Of a stretch of DNA of 8,530 bases, positions 6,464 through 8,530 are shown in pieces. Position numbers and translations under genes: made by a program. The first letter of the stretch is position 1, and each line of letters begins with the position of its first letter. The notes beneath the pieces are model-generated. The model searched no databases. It worked only from the letters and a program-made list of their open reading frames with translations, and was not told the DNA's origin. The stretch comes from Chitinophaga pinensis (GTDB taxonomy: Bacteria > Bacteroidota > Bacteroidia > Chitinophagales > Chitinophagaceae), in the NCBI GenBank assembly GCA_945866165.1, contig CAMBGO010000088.1:1-8530 (forward strand). The letters are read 5' to 3'.

Positions 6464-7640
6464 CAAAGCATCTATATATAATTCGCCTATCATCGCAGCA
6501 GCATTTTTGATGGCAACCTCTGCTATTGGTCCCGGCTTCCTTACACAAACCGCTGTTTTCACCAATTCACTGCTTGCGAGTTTTGGTTTTGTGATTTTAA
6601 TTTCAATTATTCTTGATATTGGTGCTCAGTTAAATATCTGGAAAATTCTTGGTGCAAGCGGTTTGCGTGCACAAGAGTTGTCGAATCAAGTATTGCCTGG
6701 TGCAGGATATTTTCTAACAACACTTATTATAATTGGTGGACTGGCCTTCAACACTGGAAACCTTGCTGGTGCAGGGTTGGGATTGAATGCACTAATTGGC
6801 ATAAGCACAAAAACAGGTGCAATCATAAGTGCTATCATTGCTATTTTTATTTTCACCAATAAACAATCCTTAAAGTGGATGGACTTGTTTGCAAAAATAT
6901 TGGGGATGTTGATGATACTTCTCACGCTTTATGTTGTATTCATTTCAAGACCACCGATAGGATTGGCAATTGAAAAAACATTCTTGCCAGATAAGATTGA
7001 TTTTCTGGCCATCATAACGTTGGTTGGTGGTACAGTTGGAGGATACATAAGTTTCGCAGGCGCTCATAGACTCATTGATGCAGGACTTACGGGACCATCT
7101 CATACAAGAGAAGTGAGTCAATCAGCCACATCTGCCATTCTCATTGCATCCCTGATGCGTATACTGTTATTTCTTGCAACATTGGGTGTGGTATCGAAAG
7201 GACTTTCCTTGGATAGCAGTAATCCAGCTGCTTCTGTTTTTCAATTAGCAGCAGGAAATATTGGATATATGATTTTTGGAATCATCATGTGGAGTGCGGC
7301 CATCACTTCAGTGGTAGGTTCAGCATACACATCTATTTCTTTTTTAAAGTCTTTTCATCCAACATTTGATCAATTTGAAAAACACATGTTGGTTGGATTT
7401 GTAATAATTGCATTGTCTATTTTTCTAGTTGTAGGAAAGCCTGTAAAAACCTTGGTTATTGTTGGCGCACTCAACGGATTTATTTTACCCATTGCATTAA
7501 CATTGGTTTTATTTGCGTCCTCCAATAGAAAAATAGTTGGCGAGTATAAACATCCATTGTGGCTCAAGCTATTTGGGATTGCAGTTATAATAGCCACCCT
7601 GTATATGAGTGTGAAAACAATATTTCCCCAAGTTTTATAA
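6444..7640 (+). CDS. Divergent NRAMP-fold transporter associated with pxp genes (YcsG-like)
   Basis: A 398-residue inner-membrane protein with about 11 hydrophobic helices, starting SAIGPGFLTQTAVFT in TM1, a pattern related to the NRAMP (SLC11) GPG-lead of TM1. In canonical NRAMP that lead is followed by DPGN, and TM6 carries MPHN; these bind Mn or Fe. Ungapped comparison here puts TNSL (40-43) at DPGN and GGYI (199-202) at MPHN, after a recognisable GGTV (195-198). The usual metal ligands are therefore missing. A similar protein, YcsG, is encoded beside ycsF (pxpA) and kipI-kipA (pxpBC) in B. subtilis. The 20-nt overlap with pxpA implies tight co-expression. My inference is import of 5-oxoproline or a related amino acid, since the fold belongs to the APC superfamily; automated tools may label it a divalent-metal transporter. 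The start is secure, as the next Met (23) lies inside TM1. The gene converges on the SNF2 gene with a 13-nt gap. Confidence 0.85.
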   Translation: MVKKIVSKASIYNSPIIAAAFLMATSAIGPGFLTQTAVFTNSLLASFGFVILISIILDIGAQLNIWKILGASGLRAQELSNQVLPGAGYFLTTLIIIGGLAFNTGNLAGAGLGLNALIGISTKTGAIISAIIAIFIFTNKQSLKWMDLFAKILGMLMILLTLYVVFISRPPIGLAIEKTFLPDKIDFLAIITLVGGTVGGYISFAGAHRLIDAGLTGPSHTREVSQSATSAILIASLMRILLFLATLGVVSKGLSLDSSNPAASVFQLAAGNIGYMIFGIIMWSAAITSVVGSAYTSISFLKSFHPTFDQFEKHMLVGFVIIALSIFLVVGKPVKTLVIVGALNGFILPIALTLVLFASSNRKIVGEYKHPLWLKLFGIAVIIATLYMSVKTIFPQVL

Positions 7641-7653
7641 CCAATCTGGAGAA

Positions 7654-8530
7654 TTAGCTAAATAAATACTCCACATCCTCCCTGGAAAGACTCTTTACAA
7701 ATCCAGTATCATCAGATACAAGGTCTCTTGCAAGGGTTCGTTTCTTATCCTGCAGTTGCAATATTTTATCTTCAATGGTATCCTTGCATATCATTCTATA
7801 TGCAAAAATATTTTTCGTTTGGCCTATACGGTGAGTCCTATCAATTGCTTGCTGTTCCACCGCAGGATTCCACCAAGGATCGACGATGTATACATAATCA
7901 GCTGCAGTAAGGTTCAAGCCCACGCCACCAGCCTTTAATGAAATAAGAAATACGCGCACTTCATCATTTTTTTGGAAACTTTGAATGGCCTTCTCTCGAT
8001 CTATTGCACTAGTGCTACCATCAAAATATTCAAACTTAACATTCAACTCAACGAGTTTCTCCCTTATCAAAGCAAGCATGCCAAGAAACTGAGAAAACAC
8101 AAGTGCTTTGTGGTTACCTATATTTTCTGAAATTTCCCTGGCAATTTCATCAAGCTTAACAGAAACATTTGGATACGGATCCGGCTCATTCATGATCGCA
8201 GGTGAATCACAAATTTGACGCAGCTTCATGAGTCCTTGTAAAATCGTTAACTGCGATTTTTGTATCCCTTGTTCAGAAATAACACCAAGGATCTTATTCC
8301 TATAATCGTTTCTAAATGCATCGTAAATAGATCTTTGCTCTTGCTCCATTTCGCAGAACAGGATTGTTTCTGTCTTATCAGGAAGGTCTTTCGCTACTTG
8401 TTCCTTTGTTCTTCTTAATATGAATGGGTATAATATTTTTTTCAAATGCTCTTTTTGCTCTGGCTCTCCGAACTTATCAATTGGAGTAGCAAATTCATTC
8501 CTGAAAAATTCTACACTACCTAACATGCCA
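7654..8530 (-). CDS. SNF2-family DEAD/DEAH-box ATPase, C-terminal part (N-terminus beyond window)
   Basis: The frame enters from the right edge and runs to a TAA at 7656-7654. The visible part (about 292 codons) covers the end of the first ATPase lobe and the whole second RecA-like lobe. Counting from the Met codon at 8526, one sees RRTKEQVAKDLPDK (38-51), typical of the SNF2 inter-lobe region; KALVFSQF (140-147); LISLKAGGVGLNLTAAD (194-210, motif V); WWNPAVEQQAIDRTHRIGQ (218-236, motif VI with the arginine fingers); and TIEDKILQLQ near the end. Such bacterial proteins are usually around 900-1,200 residues with an N-terminal SWIM zinc domain or similar, and act on DNA or DNA-bound proteins; the specific role is unknown. 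The Met at 8526 is internal (homologues read NPGLLGS here), not a start. The gene ends convergently with the transporter gene. Confidence 0.93.
   Translation of the reverse strand, partial: GMLGSVEFFRNEFATPIDKFGEPEQKEHLKKILYPFILRRTKEQVAKDLPDKTETILFCEMEQEQRSIYDAFRNDYRNKILGVISEQGIQKSQLTILQGLMKLRQICDSPAIMNEPDPYPNVSVKLDEIAREISENIGNHKALVFSQFLGMLALIREKLVELNVKFEYFDGSTSAIDREKAIQSFQKNDEVRVFLISLKAGGVGLNLTAADYVYIVDPWWNPAVEQQAIDRTHRIGQTKNIFAYRMICKDTIEDKILQLQDKKRTLARDLVSDDTGFVKSLSREDVEYLFS

Noticed and set aside
8524..8526. ATG at 8526 as the start of a short helicase gene
   Set aside because: The frame stays open to the window edge, and this Met lies in the middle of the conserved SNF2 region, so the gene is cut by the window.

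Overview
The window looks like chromosomal DNA of a Bacteroidota bacterium, possibly Chitinophagia or Sphingobacteriia. The basis is low-GC, AT-rich spacers, no obvious Shine-Dalgarno sites, a TAnnTTTG-type -7 box upstream of mqnC, and a TM2 protein and MqnC that closely resemble the forms I know from that phylum. Both edge genes run out of the window. There are no RNA genes, insertion sequences or CRISPR arrays, and coding density is very high.

Layout. (1) Positions 1-600, minus strand: the N-terminal part of an exported retropepsin-like aspartyl protease, apparently starting with TTG. (2) 697-1836, plus: mqnC, a radical-SAM enzyme of the futalosine route to menaquinone, divergent from the protease. 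(3) 1914-3607, plus: pxpB and pxpC, overlapping by ATGA. (4) 3611-5591, minus: three genes read in the order Tat-exported beta-propeller, TM2-domain protein, DUF2752 protein; the last two are coupled by TAATG. (5) 5702-7640, plus: pxpA and a divergent NRAMP-fold transporter overlapping it by 20 nt. (6) 7654-8530, minus: the C-terminal part of a SNF2-family helicase.

How the genes fit together. PxpA, PxpB and PxpC form the prokaryotic ATP-dependent 5-oxoprolinase, which opens 5-oxoproline (pyroglutamate) to glutamate. The full set is present, but it is split into pxpBC and pxpA-transporter by a roughly 2 kb block on the opposite strand. The transporter belongs to the NRAMP-like clade that accompanies pxp genes (as ycsG does in Bacillus subtilis). 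By ungapped comparison it lacks both signature metal-binding motifs of NRAMP, so it may carry 5-oxoproline or another organic substrate rather than a metal ion. The inserted block has no evident link to 5-oxoproline metabolism; its lead gene is a Tat-dependent six-bladed propeller with a recurring His at the start of blades, reminiscent of the metal site of peptidyl-alpha-hydroxyglycine amidating lyase.

The most notable points are the transporter without metal ligands, the split pxp cluster, the His-lined propeller, and a perfect 10-bp-arm palindrome between the propeller and TM2 genes. I did not find a clearly new multi-gene system.
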